Positions 28,643 through 38,811 of a stretch of DNA of 64,000 nt are shown here, in pieces (the stretch's first letter is position 1; every line of letters starts with the position of its first letter). The stretch lies in NCBI GenBank assembly GCA_026003615.1, contig BPHQ01000001.1, positions 620,001-684,000 of the forward strand. Direction: 5' to 3'. The stretch is from Bellilinea sp. (GTDB lineage: Bacteria; Chloroflexota; Anaerolineae; Anaerolineales; Anaerolineaceae). The notes beneath the pieces were generated by a model that saw only the letters and a list, made by a program, of their open reading frames with translations, was not told the origin of the DNA and did no database searches. The position numbers and the translations under genes were made by a program.

Positions 28643-29377
28643 ATGATTACAAGAACGACGAATCAGGACGAAAGATCCGGTTATAAAGCCGATAACGAGA
28701 AGGACAGCCCAATTATGATCAAGGGCATTCGCGAGGGGTTACTTGTCACTCTTGGCGAAGGGGATTGGGATACGTTACAGGAGCGTTTATTAAGACAAAT
28801 AGAGGAAAAGGGTGCCTTTTTCCGGGGGGCACGCATGGCTGTGGATGTGGGTAATCGGATACTTCATGCAGCCCAAATGGGAGCCTTACGTGATCGGCTG
28901 TCTGACCGAGAGATTTCTTTATGGGCGGTTATCAGCCATTCGCCCGTCACCGAACAGACAGCGCAAGTTTTGGGGCTGGCAACCCGCCTATCTACTCCAA
29001 AGCCCGAACGAGTAGTAAGGCAGCTGGATACCCAACTGCCCGGTGAGGATGCTATTTTGATTCAAAGAACACTGCGCTCTGGTTTTCGGGTTTCAACCCA
29101 TGGCCATGTGGTGGTGATTGGGGATGTCAACCCCGGTGCGGAGATCATTGCCGATGGAAATGTAGTCGTTTGGGGAAGACTGCGTGGTACAGTGCATGCA
29201 GGTGCTCAAGGAAATGAACAAAGCATTGTGTGTGCATTGGAAATGAATCCCACTCAACTTCGCATAGCCAATATTTTTTATTCATCACCTGTTAAGAAGA
29301 AAAATAAGGGTGCTGAAATTGCCCGAATTTTTAAAAATGAAATAATCACAGAAATCTGGAATGTAAAAGGGAAATAA
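28643..29377 (+). CDS. minC: Septum site-determining protein MinC; start may be the downstream MIKGIREGLL
   Basis: C-terminal beta-helix TLRSGFRVSTHGHVVVIGDVNPGAEIIADGNVVVWGRLRGTVHAGAQGNEQSIVCAL; followed by minD, minE. Confidence 0.92.
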   Translation: MITRTTNQDERSGYKADNEKDSPIMIKGIREGLLVTLGEGDWDTLQERLLRQIEEKGAFFRGARMAVDVGNRILHAAQMGALRDRLSDREISLWAVISHSPVTEQTAQVLGLATRLSTPKPERVVRQLDTQLPGEDAILIQRTLRSGFRVSTHGHVVVIGDVNPGAEIIADGNVVVWGRLRGTVHAGAQGNEQSIVCALEMNPTQLRIANIFYSSPVKKKNKGAEIARIFKNEIITEIWNVKGK

Positions 29378-29386
29378 GGGAGGAGA

Positions 29387-30190
29387 ATGGCAGCAAAAGT
29401 ACTTACGATAACTTCAGGAAAAGGCGGTGTTGGAAAAACAACGACCACCGCAAATATCGCCGTTGCCCTGGCGGCGTTGTCCTATAAGGTTGTATGTATT
29501 GATGCAGACATCGGACTGCGTAATCTCGATGTGGTTCTCGGATTGGAAAATCGGATTGTCTACGATGTTGTTGACGTGGTCGAGGGACGTTGCAGGCTGC
29601 GCCAAGCCATGATTCGCGATAAACGATTGCCGGAATTGTACTTAATTCCGGCTGCCCAAACGCGGGATAAGAATGCCATATCGCCAAGTGACATGGTTCG
29701 TTTGTGTGATGAATTGAGGAATGAGGTTGATTGGATTTTGATTGATTCACCAGCGGGAATTGAACGCGGTTTTCGCAACGCTCTAGCCCCTGCGGATTTG
29801 GTGGTGGTCGTCACTAATCCAGAAGTCTCGGCGGTGCGGGATGCTGACCGCATCATCGGTTTGATCGAAGCCGAGGAGAAAGGACCGGCTCGCCTGATTT
29901 TGAATCGGGTCAATATGAATCTGGTCAAACGTGGAGATATGCTTAATGCGGATGATGTGCTCGAATTACTGGCGGTTGAATTGATTGGAATTGTACCGGA
30001 AGACGAGGCGGTGGTGGTATCAACCAATCGCGGGCAGCCGGTTGCGCTGGATGGGAAAAGCAAAGCCGGCCTGGCATTTCAGAATATTGCTCGCCGCTTG
30101 AATGGAGAGCAGGTACCGTTTCTCAGTCTCGACGAAAAGGATGGATTTTTTGCCCGCCTTGGCAGGATGTTCCGAACAGGAGGTGCTTGA
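29387..30190 (+). CDS. minD: Septum site-determining ATPase MinD
   Basis: ITSGKGGVGKTTTTANIAVALAALSYKVVCIDADIGLRNLDVVLGLENRIVYDVVDV; C-terminal amphipathic FFARLGRMFRTGGA. Confidence 0.97.
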   Translation: MAAKVLTITSGKGGVGKTTTTANIAVALAALSYKVVCIDADIGLRNLDVVLGLENRIVYDVVDVVEGRCRLRQAMIRDKRLPELYLIPAAQTRDKNAISPSDMVRLCDELRNEVDWILIDSPAGIERGFRNALAPADLVVVVTNPEVSAVRDADRIIGLIEAEEKGPARLILNRVNMNLVKRGDMLNADDVLELLAVELIGIVPEDEAVVVSTNRGQPVALDGKSKAGLAFQNIARRLNGEQVPFLSLDEKDGFFARLGRMFRTGGA

Positions 30191-30459
30191 TCATGGCTGG
30201 CTGGTTGGAACAACTGCTCGGTAAAAAAGATAAAAGTGCCGAACAAGCCAAGGAACGGCTAAAACTGGTCTTGATTCACGACCGGACGGATTTAACTCCG
30301 CATCAATTAGAAGTGATGAAAAATGAATTGTTGGAAGTGATCTCGCGGCATGTTGCGATTGACCCTTCTGCAGTTAAGATAGACATGGCACAGGATGGCC
30401 GTGAACAGCGGTTGATCGCCGATATTCCCCTCAAGCCTGCGAATGCCCGGCGGAGATAA
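30187..30459 (+). CDS. minE: Cell division topological specificity factor MinE
   Basis: AKERLKLVLIHDRTDLTPHQLEVMKNELLEVISRHVAID; 4-nt overlap with minD. Confidence 0.95.
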   Translation: MIMAGWLEQLLGKKDKSAEQAKERLKLVLIHDRTDLTPHQLEVMKNELLEVISRHVAIDPSAVKIDMAQDGREQRLIADIPLKPANARRR

Positions 30460-30471
30460 CGAAAAATTTCG

Positions 30472-31599
30472 ATGTTAAGACGAGAAGTTTGGCGTCACTT
30501 TGATTACTGGTTATTTGGGGTGGTTTTAATCCTTTGTGTGTTTGGGATTGTCATGATCCGCTCGGCGATTGCCGGTAATGAAGAACTGGCTGGCTCTGTT
30601 CAAAGCCAATCCATTTATGTAGCGTTGGGAATGGGGATTATTATCGTTACTGCTTCGATTAATTATCGAACGTGGTCGTCTCTTTCTCGATTAATGTATA
30701 TCTTTGGTGTAATCATGTTGGTTGGCATCAACATCATTGGCGAAGCCGCCTTCGGATCTACCCGCTGGTTTCGAGCAGGGGTTATCAATATTCAGCCATC
30801 CGAATTGGCTAAAATCATTATGATTATTGTGCTTGCAGATTATTTTTCCCGCACCGCCGATCAGCCTAAAAATTTGCTCTGGATTGGCAAGAGCGCATTG
30901 ATGACTTTTGGGATGGTGGTGTGGATTTTATTGCAGCCCAATCTAAGTACCTCTATTGTGGTAATTGTGATCTGGTTTGCTTTAATGTGGATCAGTGGCT
31001 TACCAACCCGTTACATCATCATTTTTGGAATACTCGGTGTGGCCATATTTGCTCTCTTAGTTGGTCTATTGGCGGCAGGAGTTGATGTGCCTTTCATAGA
31101 ACGATATCAGGTCAACCGTATTGTCAATTTCCTTTTCCCTGATCCAAATGCCCGCCACGGTGAAACCTATAATATTGAACAAGCCCTGATCACGATTGGA
31201 AATGGAGGATTGTTCGGCAAGGGATACGGGGCCGGCACGCAGGTTCAATTACGTTTTCTGAAAGTGCGTCATACGGACTTTATCTTTTCGGCCATGGCGG
31301 AAGAGTTCGGATTTGTTGGTACCACAATGGTTATTGGACTTTTGGTTTTCGTGGTCATTCGTTGCCTGCGGGTAGCGCAAAAAGCGAGTGATACCTTTGG
31401 TAGTTTGATTGCCTATGGTATCGCCATATTGATTTTCTTTCAAATGGCCGTTAATATTGGGGTCAATTTAAATGTATTGCCGGTTACGGGTTTAACCCTG
31501 CCCTTTATCAGTTATGGTGGTAGTTCGTTGATTTCATTGGTACTGGGGATTGGGCTGGTGGAAAGTGTCGCGGCTCATAGCCAGACCTTAGATTTTTAA
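30472..31599 (+). CDS. rodA: Rod shape-determining protein RodA / SEDS glycosyltransferase
   Basis: AAFGSTRWFRAGVINIQPSELAKI...VLPVTGLTLPFISYGGSSLISLVLGIGLVESV. Confidence 0.93.
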   Translation: MLRREVWRHFDYWLFGVVLILCVFGIVMIRSAIAGNEELAGSVQSQSIYVALGMGIIIVTASINYRTWSSLSRLMYIFGVIMLVGINIIGEAAFGSTRWFRAGVINIQPSELAKIIMIIVLADYFSRTADQPKNLLWIGKSALMTFGMVVWILLQPNLSTSIVVIVIWFALMWISGLPTRYIIIFGILGVAIFALLVGLLAAGVDVPFIERYQVNRIVNFLFPDPNARHGETYNIEQALITIGNGGLFGKGYGAGTQVQLRFLKVRHTDFIFSAMAEEFGFVGTTMVIGLLVFVVIRCLRVAQKASDTFGSLIAYGIAILIFFQMAVNIGVNLNVLPVTGLTLPFISYGGSSLISLVLGIGLVESVAAHSQTLDF

Positions 31600-31616
31600 A
31601 GTTCACAAGGAGCATT

Positions 31617-33131
31617 ATGGCTGAATCACTCTCTCCTGTGCGGGTTCGTTTTGCCCCTTCACCAACCGGGCATTTGCATATCGGCGGAGCACGCACAGCA
31701 CTCTATAATTATCTGCTAGCCCGGAAAACTGGCGGTCAATTTATTTTGAGAATTGAAGATACTGATCGAAAGCGTTATGTCCCGGGAGCGGAAGAGGAAA
31801 TCATCCGGGGGTTACGCTGGCTGGGGCTGGAATGGGATGAAGGCCCGGACAAGGGCGGTCCTTACGGCCCCTATCGGCAATCACAAAGGAAAGAGATTTA
31901 CCAGCAGTATGCCAGACAATTAATCGAAGAAGGAAAAGCCTATTATTGCTTTTGTTCTCCTCAACGATTGGAAGCCGTTCGTCAAGGGCAATTAAGTCGG
32001 AAAGAATCGCCACACTATGACGGCACCTGCCGTCGGCTTAATCCTGACGAAGCACAGGCACGGGCATCAGCCGGTGAACCCCATGTGATTCGCTTCAAGA
32101 CCCCCCAGGAAGGAACAACTACCGTTACCGACCTCCTGCGCGGGGAGATTTCCGTTGAAAATCGGGTTTTGGACGACTACATTCTGGTTAAATCGGATGG
32201 ATTGGCGTTGTATCATCTGGCTGCGGCAGTGGATGATCACCTGATGAAAATCACCCATGTCATTCGCGGTTCGGAGTGGCTGCCGACTTTCCCTCTGCAC
32301 GGTTTGATCCACCGTGCGTTTGGTTGGGAGGAACCGGTTTGGGTTCATCTCTCGGTATTTCTCAAGCCGAGTGGCAAAGGCAAGATGAGCAAGCGCGAAT
32401 CGGCAGAGTTGATTAAGGATGGTTATTCCATTTTTATTAAAGACTTGCAAAGCCTTGGATACCTGCCGGAGGCGGTTGTTAACTGGATTGCGTTGATGGG
32501 ATGGAGCTACGATGATCATACCGAGTTTTTCACCATGACCGATTTGATTGAAAAATTTAGTTTGGAGCGGCTAAACCCCGCTCCAGCAGCGATTAATTTC
32601 ACAAAATTCGATCATTTCAACGGCTTACATATCCGTCATTTGTCCGTTGACGAGTTGGCGGTGAGGGTCAAGCCATTTCTGACCGAAAAAGGGTATACCG
32701 TTTCTGATGAAATACTGCTGAAAGTGACTCCCTTGATTCAGGAACGCCTTCATACACTCGATGAAGCCCCAGAAATTGCCGGTTTCTTTTTCGTTGACGA
32801 GGTTCAACCAGCGGTTGAAGAATTGATTGTAAAGGATATGAGTATTCACCAGTCTTATGAACTGGCAGAAAGAATCCTGCAGATATTAAGAGACTTGCCG
32901 GATATGAAACTTTCAACTGCCGAACCTGCAATGCGCCAACTGGTAGAAGAAACCGGTCTGAAACCAGCGCAAGTTTTTGGGTTAGTGCGCGTGGCAGTCA
33001 CGGGACAGAAAGTCAGTCCACCCTTGTTTGAAAGCATGGAAATAATTGGTAAAGAAAAGGTAATTCACCGAATGGAAAAGGCGGTTGCCTTGCTGAAGCG
33101 AATGGCGGAACAAGCCGCAACGCAAGCCTAG
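31617..33131 (+). CDS. gltX: Glutamyl-tRNA synthetase
   Basis: [27 protein letters not shown]...[14 protein letters not shown]...KMSKRE. Confidence 0.97.
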   Translation: MAESLSPVRVRFAPSPTGHLHIGGARTALYNYLLARKTGGQFILRIEDTDRKRYVPGAEEEIIRGLRWLGLEWDEGPDKGGPYGPYRQSQRKEIYQQYARQLIEEGKAYYCFCSPQRLEAVRQGQLSRKESPHYDGTCRRLNPDEAQARASAGEPHVIRFKTPQEGTTTVTDLLRGEISVENRVLDDYILVKSDGLALYHLAAAVDDHLMKITHVIRGSEWLPTFPLHGLIHRAFGWEEPVWVHLSVFLKPSGKGKMSKRESAELIKDGYSIFIKDLQSLGYLPEAVVNWIALMGWSYDDHTEFFTMTDLIEKFSLERLNPAPAAINFTKFDHFNGLHIRHLSVDELAVRVKPFLTEKGYTVSDEILLKVTPLIQERLHTLDEAPEIAGFFFVDEVQPAVEELIVKDMSIHQSYELAERILQILRDLPDMKLSTAEPAMRQLVEETGLKPAQVFGLVRVAVTGQKVSPPLFESMEIIGKEKVIHRMEKAVALLKRMAEQAATQA

Positions 33132-33157
33132 ACAGCCTCAGGGAAAAGTGATAGAAT
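33129..33157 (+). promoter_or_regulatory. Putative sigma70-type promoter for tRNA-Gln
   Basis: TAGACA (33129-33134), 17-nt spacer, TAGAAT (33152-33157); -35 overlaps the gltX TAG stop; tRNA starts 16 nt after -10. Confidence 0.5.
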
Positions 33158-33172
33158 GTGGCACGTTAGATT

Positions 33173-33243
33173 TGGGGGCTCGTCCAACGGCAGGACAGCA
33201 GACTCTGGATCTGTTGATAGGGGTTCGAATCCTCTGCCCCCAG
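33173..33243 (+). tRNA. tRNA-Gln(CTG)
   Basis: TGGGGGCTCGTCCAACGGCAGGACAGCAGACTCTGGATCTGTTGATAGGGGTTCGAATCCTCTGCCCCCAG; anticodon loop CTCTGGA. Confidence 0.95.
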
Positions 33244-33253
33244 CCTGATGGCG

Positions 33254-33284
33254 AAAGCACCCTTGCTAATAGGGTGCTTTTCTC
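33254..33284 (+). terminator. Intrinsic terminator between tRNA-Gln and glnS
   Basis: AAAGCACCCT TGCTAAT AGGGTGCTTT followed by TCTC. Confidence 0.75.
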
Positions 33285-33306
33285 TAATCTGCAGGAGGTT
33301 TTCAAG

Positions 33307-34992
33307 ATGACCGATCAAACCCAAGAATCCAGCAACTTCATCCTTGATGCAGTGAGGGAAGATCTCGAATCGGGACGGTTTAATTATGTGCGAACCCGTT
33401 TTCCACCGGAACCGAATGGATATTTGCATATAGGCCACGCCAAAGCGATTTGCATTGATTTTGAAACAGCTCAGGCGTTTGGCGGGACGACAAACCTGCG
33501 CTTTGACGATACCAATCCCGTCAAAGAGGATGTGGAATATGTCGAAGCGATCAAAGAAGATATCCGCTGGTTAGGATTTGATTGGGGTGATCGGGAGTTT
33601 TACGCCTCGGATTATTTTGAGCAATTGTATGAGTTTGCTGTTCAATTGATCAAGAAGGGAAAAGCTTATGTATGCCATCTCAGCCCCGATGAAATCCGCG
33701 AATATCGCGGAACACTGACCGAACCGGGGCGGGAAAGCCCTTACCGCAATCGAACAGTTGAAGAGAACCTGGAACTCTTTGAACGAATGCGAAAAGGAGA
33801 ATTTCCAGAAGGGGCGTGCGTGTTACGAGCCAAAATTGATATGGCATCTGGAAACATCAATATGCGCGATCCGGTCATGTACCGCATCATTCATGCACCC
33901 CATCACCGCACTGGTAACAAGTGGTGTATTTACCCAATGTACGATTTTGCGCACGGCCAGTGTGACTCAATCGAAGGAATCACCCATTCTCTTTGTGATT
34001 TGGCTTATGAAGACCACCGCCCATTGTATGAGTGGTTTATCCGTGAGTTAGGTATTTTCCCCAGCCGACAGATTGAATTTGCCCGGCTCAACCTGACTTA
34101 TACAATTCTCAGCAAGCGATTCTTGAAACAATTGGTTGAAGAAGGGCATGTCCGTGGGTGGGATGATCCTCGTATGCCGACCTTGCGCGGAATGAGGAGG
34201 CGGGGTTACACTCCCGAAGCCATACGGAAATTTATTAGCATGGTTGGGGTTTCCAAAAAAGAGAGCGTGGTGGATGTCGCTTTATTGGAAAGCGCGGTGC
34301 GGGATGACCTTAATTTGCGGGCTCCGCGGGTTATGGGAGTAATTGACCCGGTAAAACTGATTATCACCAATTACCCCGTAGGTCAGGTAGAAGAGTTGGA
34401 GGCCATTAACAATCCAGAGGACCCCGCTGCCGGAAGCCGAAAGGTGCCTTTTAGCCGTGAACTTTACATTGAACGGGATGATTTTCGGGAAGAGCCCCCG
34501 CCAAAATACTATCGTCTTGCTCCCGGCCGGGAGGTGCGATTACGCTGGGGTTACATCATAAAGTGTGTGAATTATGTCAAGGACCCACAGACCGGTCTGG
34601 TCAGCGAAATCCATTGCACCTATGACCCTGAAACGCGCGGCGGTTATGCGCCGGATGGCCGAAAAGTTCAAGGTACCATCCATTGGGTGTCAGCACCCCA
34701 CGCATTGGATGCCGAGGTGCGCTGGTATGACCGCCTTTTCACCGTTCCCAATCCTAATCAGCCGGAAGAGGGGAAAACCTTTTTGGATTATTTGAATCCG
34801 GAGTCCATGAAGATTATCAAAGGATGTAAGGTGGAAAAAAGTCTGGGAAATGCAAAGCCGGGTGACCGGTTTCAGTTTGAACGGAAAGGTTTCTTTTGTG
34901 TTGACCCGGATACGACCGATTCGCTGCTGGTCTTCAACCTAACCGTTACCTTGCGGGATACCTGGGCAAAAATTGAACAGAAACTGAAGTAA
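33307..34992 (+). CDS. glnS: Glutaminyl-tRNA synthetase
   Basis: [42 protein letters not shown]...[41 protein letters not shown] 33307 with GGAGG; ORF upstream of it reads through the tRNA. Confidence 0.97.
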   Translation: MTDQTQESSNFILDAVREDLESGRFNYVRTRFPPEPNGYLHIGHAKAICIDFETAQAFGGTTNLRFDDTNPVKEDVEYVEAIKEDIRWLGFDWGDREFYASDYFEQLYEFAVQLIKKGKAYVCHLSPDEIREYRGTLTEPGRESPYRNRTVEENLELFERMRKGEFPEGACVLRAKIDMASGNINMRDPVMYRIIHAPHHRTGNKWCIYPMYDFAHGQCDSIEGITHSLCDLAYEDHRPLYEWFIRELGIFPSRQIEFARLNLTYTILSKRFLKQLVEEGHVRGWDDPRMPTLRGMRRRGYTPEAIRKFISMVGVSKKESVVDVALLESAVRDDLNLRAPRVMGVIDPVKLIITNYPVGQVEELEAINNPEDPAAGSRKVPFSRELYIERDDFREEPPPKYYRLAPGREVRLRWGYIIKCVNYVKDPQTGLVSEIHCTYDPETRGGYAPDGRKVQGTIHWVSAPHALDAEVRWYDRLFTVPNPNQPEEGKTFLDYLNPESMKIIKGCKVEKSLGNAKPGDRFQFERKGFFCVDPDTTDSLLVFNLTVTLRDTWAKIEQKLK

Positions 34993-35013
34993 TTATTTTT
35001 TTGAGATACCAGC

Positions 35014-35045
35014 AAGGTGCCCGATGTATCATCGGGCACCTTTTT
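35014..35045 (+). terminator. Intrinsic terminator of glnS
   Basis: AAGGTGCCCGAT GTATC ATCGGGCACCTT then TTT. Confidence 0.85.
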
Positions 35046-35126
35046 AATCTTAGGAATTTATTTGAAAAATAGACTATTTATTTACTAAAACAATAAACAA
35101 TCTATAATATTATTATTGGTGTTTGC

Positions 35127-35501
35127 ATGGATGATGAACCTTTCTTTAAGTTTAATCAGTTTGAAGTTATTTGGGTTGGCCGTTTTTTCTGTGTAGTTTT
35201 GCTGTTTTTGATGGGGGCATTCTTTATCAATCAAATTGAAATTCTTTTTCAACAACCGGATATCATTGAAAATTACTTTCCTGTCAACCTGTTATTTCAA
35301 TTTGGAATGATTTGTGGATATATTGTTGCATTGAAAAAAGAAAAAGCAGGTTCTATTCTAATTGTAATTTTTTCATTCCTGTTTCTTTGGACCCTGGGCA
35401 TTCCTAAAATGTTCTTATTCTTTTTCATTATTTTGATCTCGCCCCTCTATTTTTTTGCCTATCATTGGTTTCGTGAATCGAGAGGAGGATCAGCAGAATA
35501 A
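35127..35501 (+). CDS. Hypothetical small membrane protein
   Basis: 124 aa, several hydrophobic segments, AT-rich locus; overlaps the 3' end of the convergent MFS gene by 40 nt. Confidence 0.5.
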   Translation: MDDEPFFKFNQFEVIWVGRFFCVVLLFLMGAFFINQIEILFQQPDIIENYFPVNLLFQFGMICGYIVALKKEKAGSILIVIFSFLFLWTLGIPKMFLFFFIILISPLYFFAYHWFRESRGGSAE

Positions 35502-36763
35502 ACGATTGGAGCGGTAAGGGGGGCTTTTTGAGGTATGCGGACAAAGAAAAAGAGAATTAACCAGGTTAACAGTCCAAACAAAGCTGAAACCAGGAAAGTC
35601 AGGCGGTAGCTCATCCAGTCTGCTAACCAGCCACCCAGTAAAGGTGCAAGAATTGCACTGGGGGCGATAAGAGTATTGGCCAACCCCACGTAGGTTGGGC
35701 GTTCCTGTTCCGTTCCAAATTCAAGGCTGACGGCAATACCAATCGTCCAGAACACCGAGCTTGCCATACCGGCAAAGACCATAATGGGGTAGAACCAGTT
35801 ATAGTCAGGAGCAAGCCAGGCTGCACCAGCGGCAATTACAGCGCATAATGCTCCAGTCATCAATACTGGCAGTCGGCCTTTACGATCTGCCAGCCAGCCG
35901 AAAGCTATATTGGAGACTACCTGAACAATAAACAGGATACTGGTCATGACACCAGCGGCTACCTCGCCCATTCCAAGGACTTTTACGGCATATACCGTAT
36001 AAAAAGCGGCTGCCATGGTGGCGAATTGGAACAGGATTCGGCTGATGATAAACCAGCGGAACGGTTGATCTTTTCGGATAATCACCAGCACTTTTCGCCA
36101 AAATACTTTTTGATCGTCTCCTTCCGGTGCTATCGGGTGATCGGGTTCGCGACTGAGCGAAAGAAAGACCCATGAGATTACCATCATTCCGCTGGCGAGC
36201 AGAAAACAGACCATAAAGTTGGTGGGAAAATCAAGGCGTTCCAGTATAAAGCCGGCTAAAATCGCACCAATTCCACCAAGGAGATTGGCCGCGGCCGACT
36301 GGGCTCCAAAAAAAGTAGCCCGGAGATTATGAGGAATGATTTTACCAATGAAATTCTGCCAGGCATTCGCGGTTAATCCACCCCCCACTCCTTGCCAGAC
36401 GAGGAGCGAGAATGCAATAATTAGGGTAAGGCGGTTATCAATTGCCGGAGACCACCACGCCAGTAAGGCCAGTCCTAAAAATGGGAGACGCTCTTGCACC
36501 GTCATAAACAGTACAAACGGCTTGAAACGTCTCATTCGGCTTACCCAGCGAGCCGTCATCAATTGCGGAAACTGCCAGCCAACGGCGTGTATTGCGGGAA
36601 CCAGCCCGATCCATGTGGCTGAATCGGTAAAGTTGGCGATAAAGAGAGGAATAACTGTGCTGAATGAGGCTAAACCGAGGGCAAATCCAAAAAAACCTCC
36701 GTCAATCAGGTTGACAATGGTGTTGAATCGTAAACTCTTTTGAAGGAGATTTTCCTGAGTCAT
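35462..36763 (-). CDS. MFS transporter
   Basis: 433 aa, 12-TM-like pattern, SNIAFGWLADRKGRLPVL motif. Confidence 0.88.
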   Translation of the reverse strand: MTQENLLQKSLRFNTIVNLIDGGFFGFALGLASFSTVIPLFIANFTDSATWIGLVPAIHAVGWQFPQLMTARWVSRMRRFKPFVLFMTVQERLPFLGLALLAWWSPAIDNRLTLIIAFSLLVWQGVGGGLTANAWQNFIGKIIPHNLRATFFGAQSAAANLLGGIGAILAGFILERLDFPTNFMVCFLLASGMMVISWVFLSLSREPDHPIAPEGDDQKVFWRKVLVIIRKDQPFRWFIISRILFQFATMAAAFYTVYAVKVLGMGEVAAGVMTSILFIVQVVSNIAFGWLADRKGRLPVLMTGALCAVIAAGAAWLAPDYNWFYPIMVFAGMASSVFWTIGIAVSLEFGTEQERPTYVGLANTLIAPSAILAPLLGGWLADWMSYRLTFLVSALFGLLTWLILFFFVRIPQKAPLTAPIVYSADPPLDSRNQ

Positions 36764-36841
36764 TACATCCGATTTTCACAAAAAAACCCCGGAATATACC
36801 AGCCTCATCCGGGGATACTGCCGAAAGAAGGGGTAAGATAA

Positions 36842-37075
36842 TTAGAACTCTTCTTCTTCGTCGTCAATCCAATCTTCGTCTTCTTCTTCCAGATCCTCTT
36901 CCAGGTCTTCCCATTCTTCAATTTCTTCTTCGTCCCACTCATCCTCATGTTCACTCTCGGCAGTGGGGGAGTAGGTGAGACAACCTGAGTCGGGGTCAAT
37001 TTCCACTAGGGCAGCACTGCAATAACCATCATCCAGGAAAGCACAATCAATATAATGGCAGCGGATTTTTGGCAT
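36842..37075 (-). CDS. Small protein: Cys cluster plus extremely acidic C-terminal tail
   Basis: 77 aa; C-X4-C-X7-C-X12-C motif; 27 of last 37 residues D/E; good SD (AGGAGG) upstream of ATG 37075. Confidence 0.75.
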   Translation of the reverse strand: MPKIRCHYIDCAFLDDGYCSAALVEIDPDSGCLTYSPTAESEHEDEWDEEEIEEWEDLEEDLEEEDEDWIDDEEEEF

Positions 37076-37092
37076 TCGTTCCTCCTGAGGAG

Positions 37093-37527
37093 TTAAGATT
37101 CATTGCCGCTCGGCTCAACCAGTCTCTTCACCGTATAAACAAACAAAATCACCATTGCGACGGCTGAAATCACGCAGAACGGACAAATCGCTTTTATAAC
37201 CGCAATTTCAAGGTACGTCAAGTAGGCTGAATAAATAACTCCGATTAATGTTACACCAAACAGAAAATAGTCGGTATATTTCTCCATCCACGGGTTGCGT
37301 TGTTCAATCCACAGCAAGAAGAGGACGAGTCCGTAAGCAGCCATGCCCAAAACGGCGATTGGAATTCCAAAAATTTCGGAATAAATACTGGTATTTACCG
37401 ACCAGCAATCGCCAACTCCCTGAATACACAAAGACCTGTTGTTACTTACCTTTAGGATTGTCAGGTAAATCGAGTCGATTAAGCCAATTAATGCTGTGAA
37501 CCATGCAGCCTTTGTCCAAAGCCTCAT
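37093..37527 (-). CDS. Vitamin K epoxide reductase (VKOR) family protein
   Basis: Multi-TM; GDCWSVNTSIYSEIFGIPIAVLGMAAYG and CPFC redox motif. Confidence 0.9.
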   Translation of the reverse strand: MRLWTKAAWFTALIGLIDSIYLTILKVSNNRSLCIQGVGDCWSVNTSIYSEIFGIPIAVLGMAAYGLVLFLLWIEQRNPWMEKYTDYFLFGVTLIGVIYSAYLTYLEIAVIKAICPFCVISAVAMVILFVYTVKRLVEPSGNES

Positions 37528-38795
37528 TCAGGTTTCTCCATTACCGGTAATGGTTCGTCGTCCAATAGCCACGCCTGAACGGTTTCTCCGGCAGGCAATG
37601 ATTTTACACCCGCTGGAATAATCAGTAAAGCGTTTGCCTGCACTAAGGAATATAAATTTCCGGAACCCTGATGACCTGTGAGGCGGGCTATAAAACCTTC
37701 TTGTGATTTGTAAACAATGGCACGCAAATAACTCTCTCTTCCATCCGAAAGTACGGGATGCTCAAGAATGACCGGCACGGTGACAGGTGGAGTGGGTTGC
37801 AGTCCGGAAAGTTTTGCAATGATCGGTCGAACGAATACCAAAAATCCCACGAAGGCAGAGACCGGATTTCCCGGCAGACTGATAACCGGAATACCCTCGT
37901 AAGAACCGAAGGTGAGGGGTTTGCCGGGACGCATATTCACACGCCAGAGTTTGACCTGACCGTGTTCTTCAAGCACCTGCCGGACAAAATCGAAAGCACC
38001 AACACTCACCCCGGCCGAGGTTAAGATCAAATCAGCACCGGCATTTTTTGCCATCTCGAACCGTTCCAATACAGCCTGATATTCATCCCTGGCAACTCCC
38101 AGACGGATGACTTCCGCACCTTCTCGCCGGGCTAATAGTCCCAATGAATAACTGTTCGCATCGAATATTTTTCCCGGTTGTGGAGGAATACCAGGCGTCA
38201 ACAGTTCGTCACCGCTGGAAAAGAGGGCAATTTTGGGCTTTCGGATGACGGGAATGCGGTCAAGCCCAAGTGTTGCCAGCATGCCAATATCCTGTGGTTG
38301 AAGTTTTCGGCCTTTGGCAAGCAATTTTTGTCCTTTTTGGACATCTTGTCCCCGCGGACGAACATTCTCTCCCGGCATGGGAAAACGGTAAAAAATCACT
38401 TCGGCGGGGAGGGGTGCTGAAGCGTCCCGATAGGGGTAGTTTGTATCCTCGACTGGCAGAACCGCATCCGCCCCTTCTGGTAACGGTGCACCGGTCATGA
38501 TGCGGACAGTTTCACCCTTTCCAAGGTGGAGGGTGGTCTGCATCCCAGCGGGAATATCACCCACCACAGGTAAAGTAAAATTTCCTCGCGTACCGGCACG
38601 AAGATCTTTTGAGGCACAGACCGCAAAACCGTCTACACTGGAATTAGAAAACAAAGGCAAGTCAAAGGGTGAGTGGATATCTTCTGCAAGCGTGCGGTAT
38701 AGTGCTTCAGAAATTTCGGTTGGTTCAGCTGGAAGAGTGTCGAATTCGGAAAGAATTTGTAACAGCGCTTGATTGACCGAGATAAGTTCTGTCAT
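37524..38795 (-). CDS. moeA: Molybdopterin molybdotransferase MoeA
   Basis: LPLFSNSSVDGFAV...VRIMTGAPLPEGADAVLPVEDT...SLPGNPVSAFVGF; start MTELISVNQALLQIL at 38795 avoids overlap with upstream gene. Confidence 0.93.
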   Translation of the reverse strand: MTELISVNQALLQILSEFDTLPAEPTEISEALYRTLAEDIHSPFDLPLFSNSSVDGFAVCASKDLRAGTRGNFTLPVVGDIPAGMQTTLHLGKGETVRIMTGAPLPEGADAVLPVEDTNYPYRDASAPLPAEVIFYRFPMPGENVRPRGQDVQKGQKLLAKGRKLQPQDIGMLATLGLDRIPVIRKPKIALFSSGDELLTPGIPPQPGKIFDANSYSLGLLARREGAEVIRLGVARDEYQAVLERFEMAKNAGADLILTSAGVSVGAFDFVRQVLEEHGQVKLWRVNMRPGKPLTFGSYEGIPVISLPGNPVSAFVGFLVFVRPIIAKLSGLQPTPPVTVPVILEHPVLSDGRESYLRAIVYKSQEGFIARLTGHQGSGNLYSLVQANALLIIPAGVKSLPAGETVQAWLLDDEPLPVMEKPE

Positions 38796-38811
38796 GGAAT
38801 TGTCTCCGTGA

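Noticed and set aside
33148-33306. N-terminal extension of the glnS ORF
   Set aside because: Reads through tRNA-Gln and its terminator; ATG 33307 has a proper SD and matches GlnRS N-termini.
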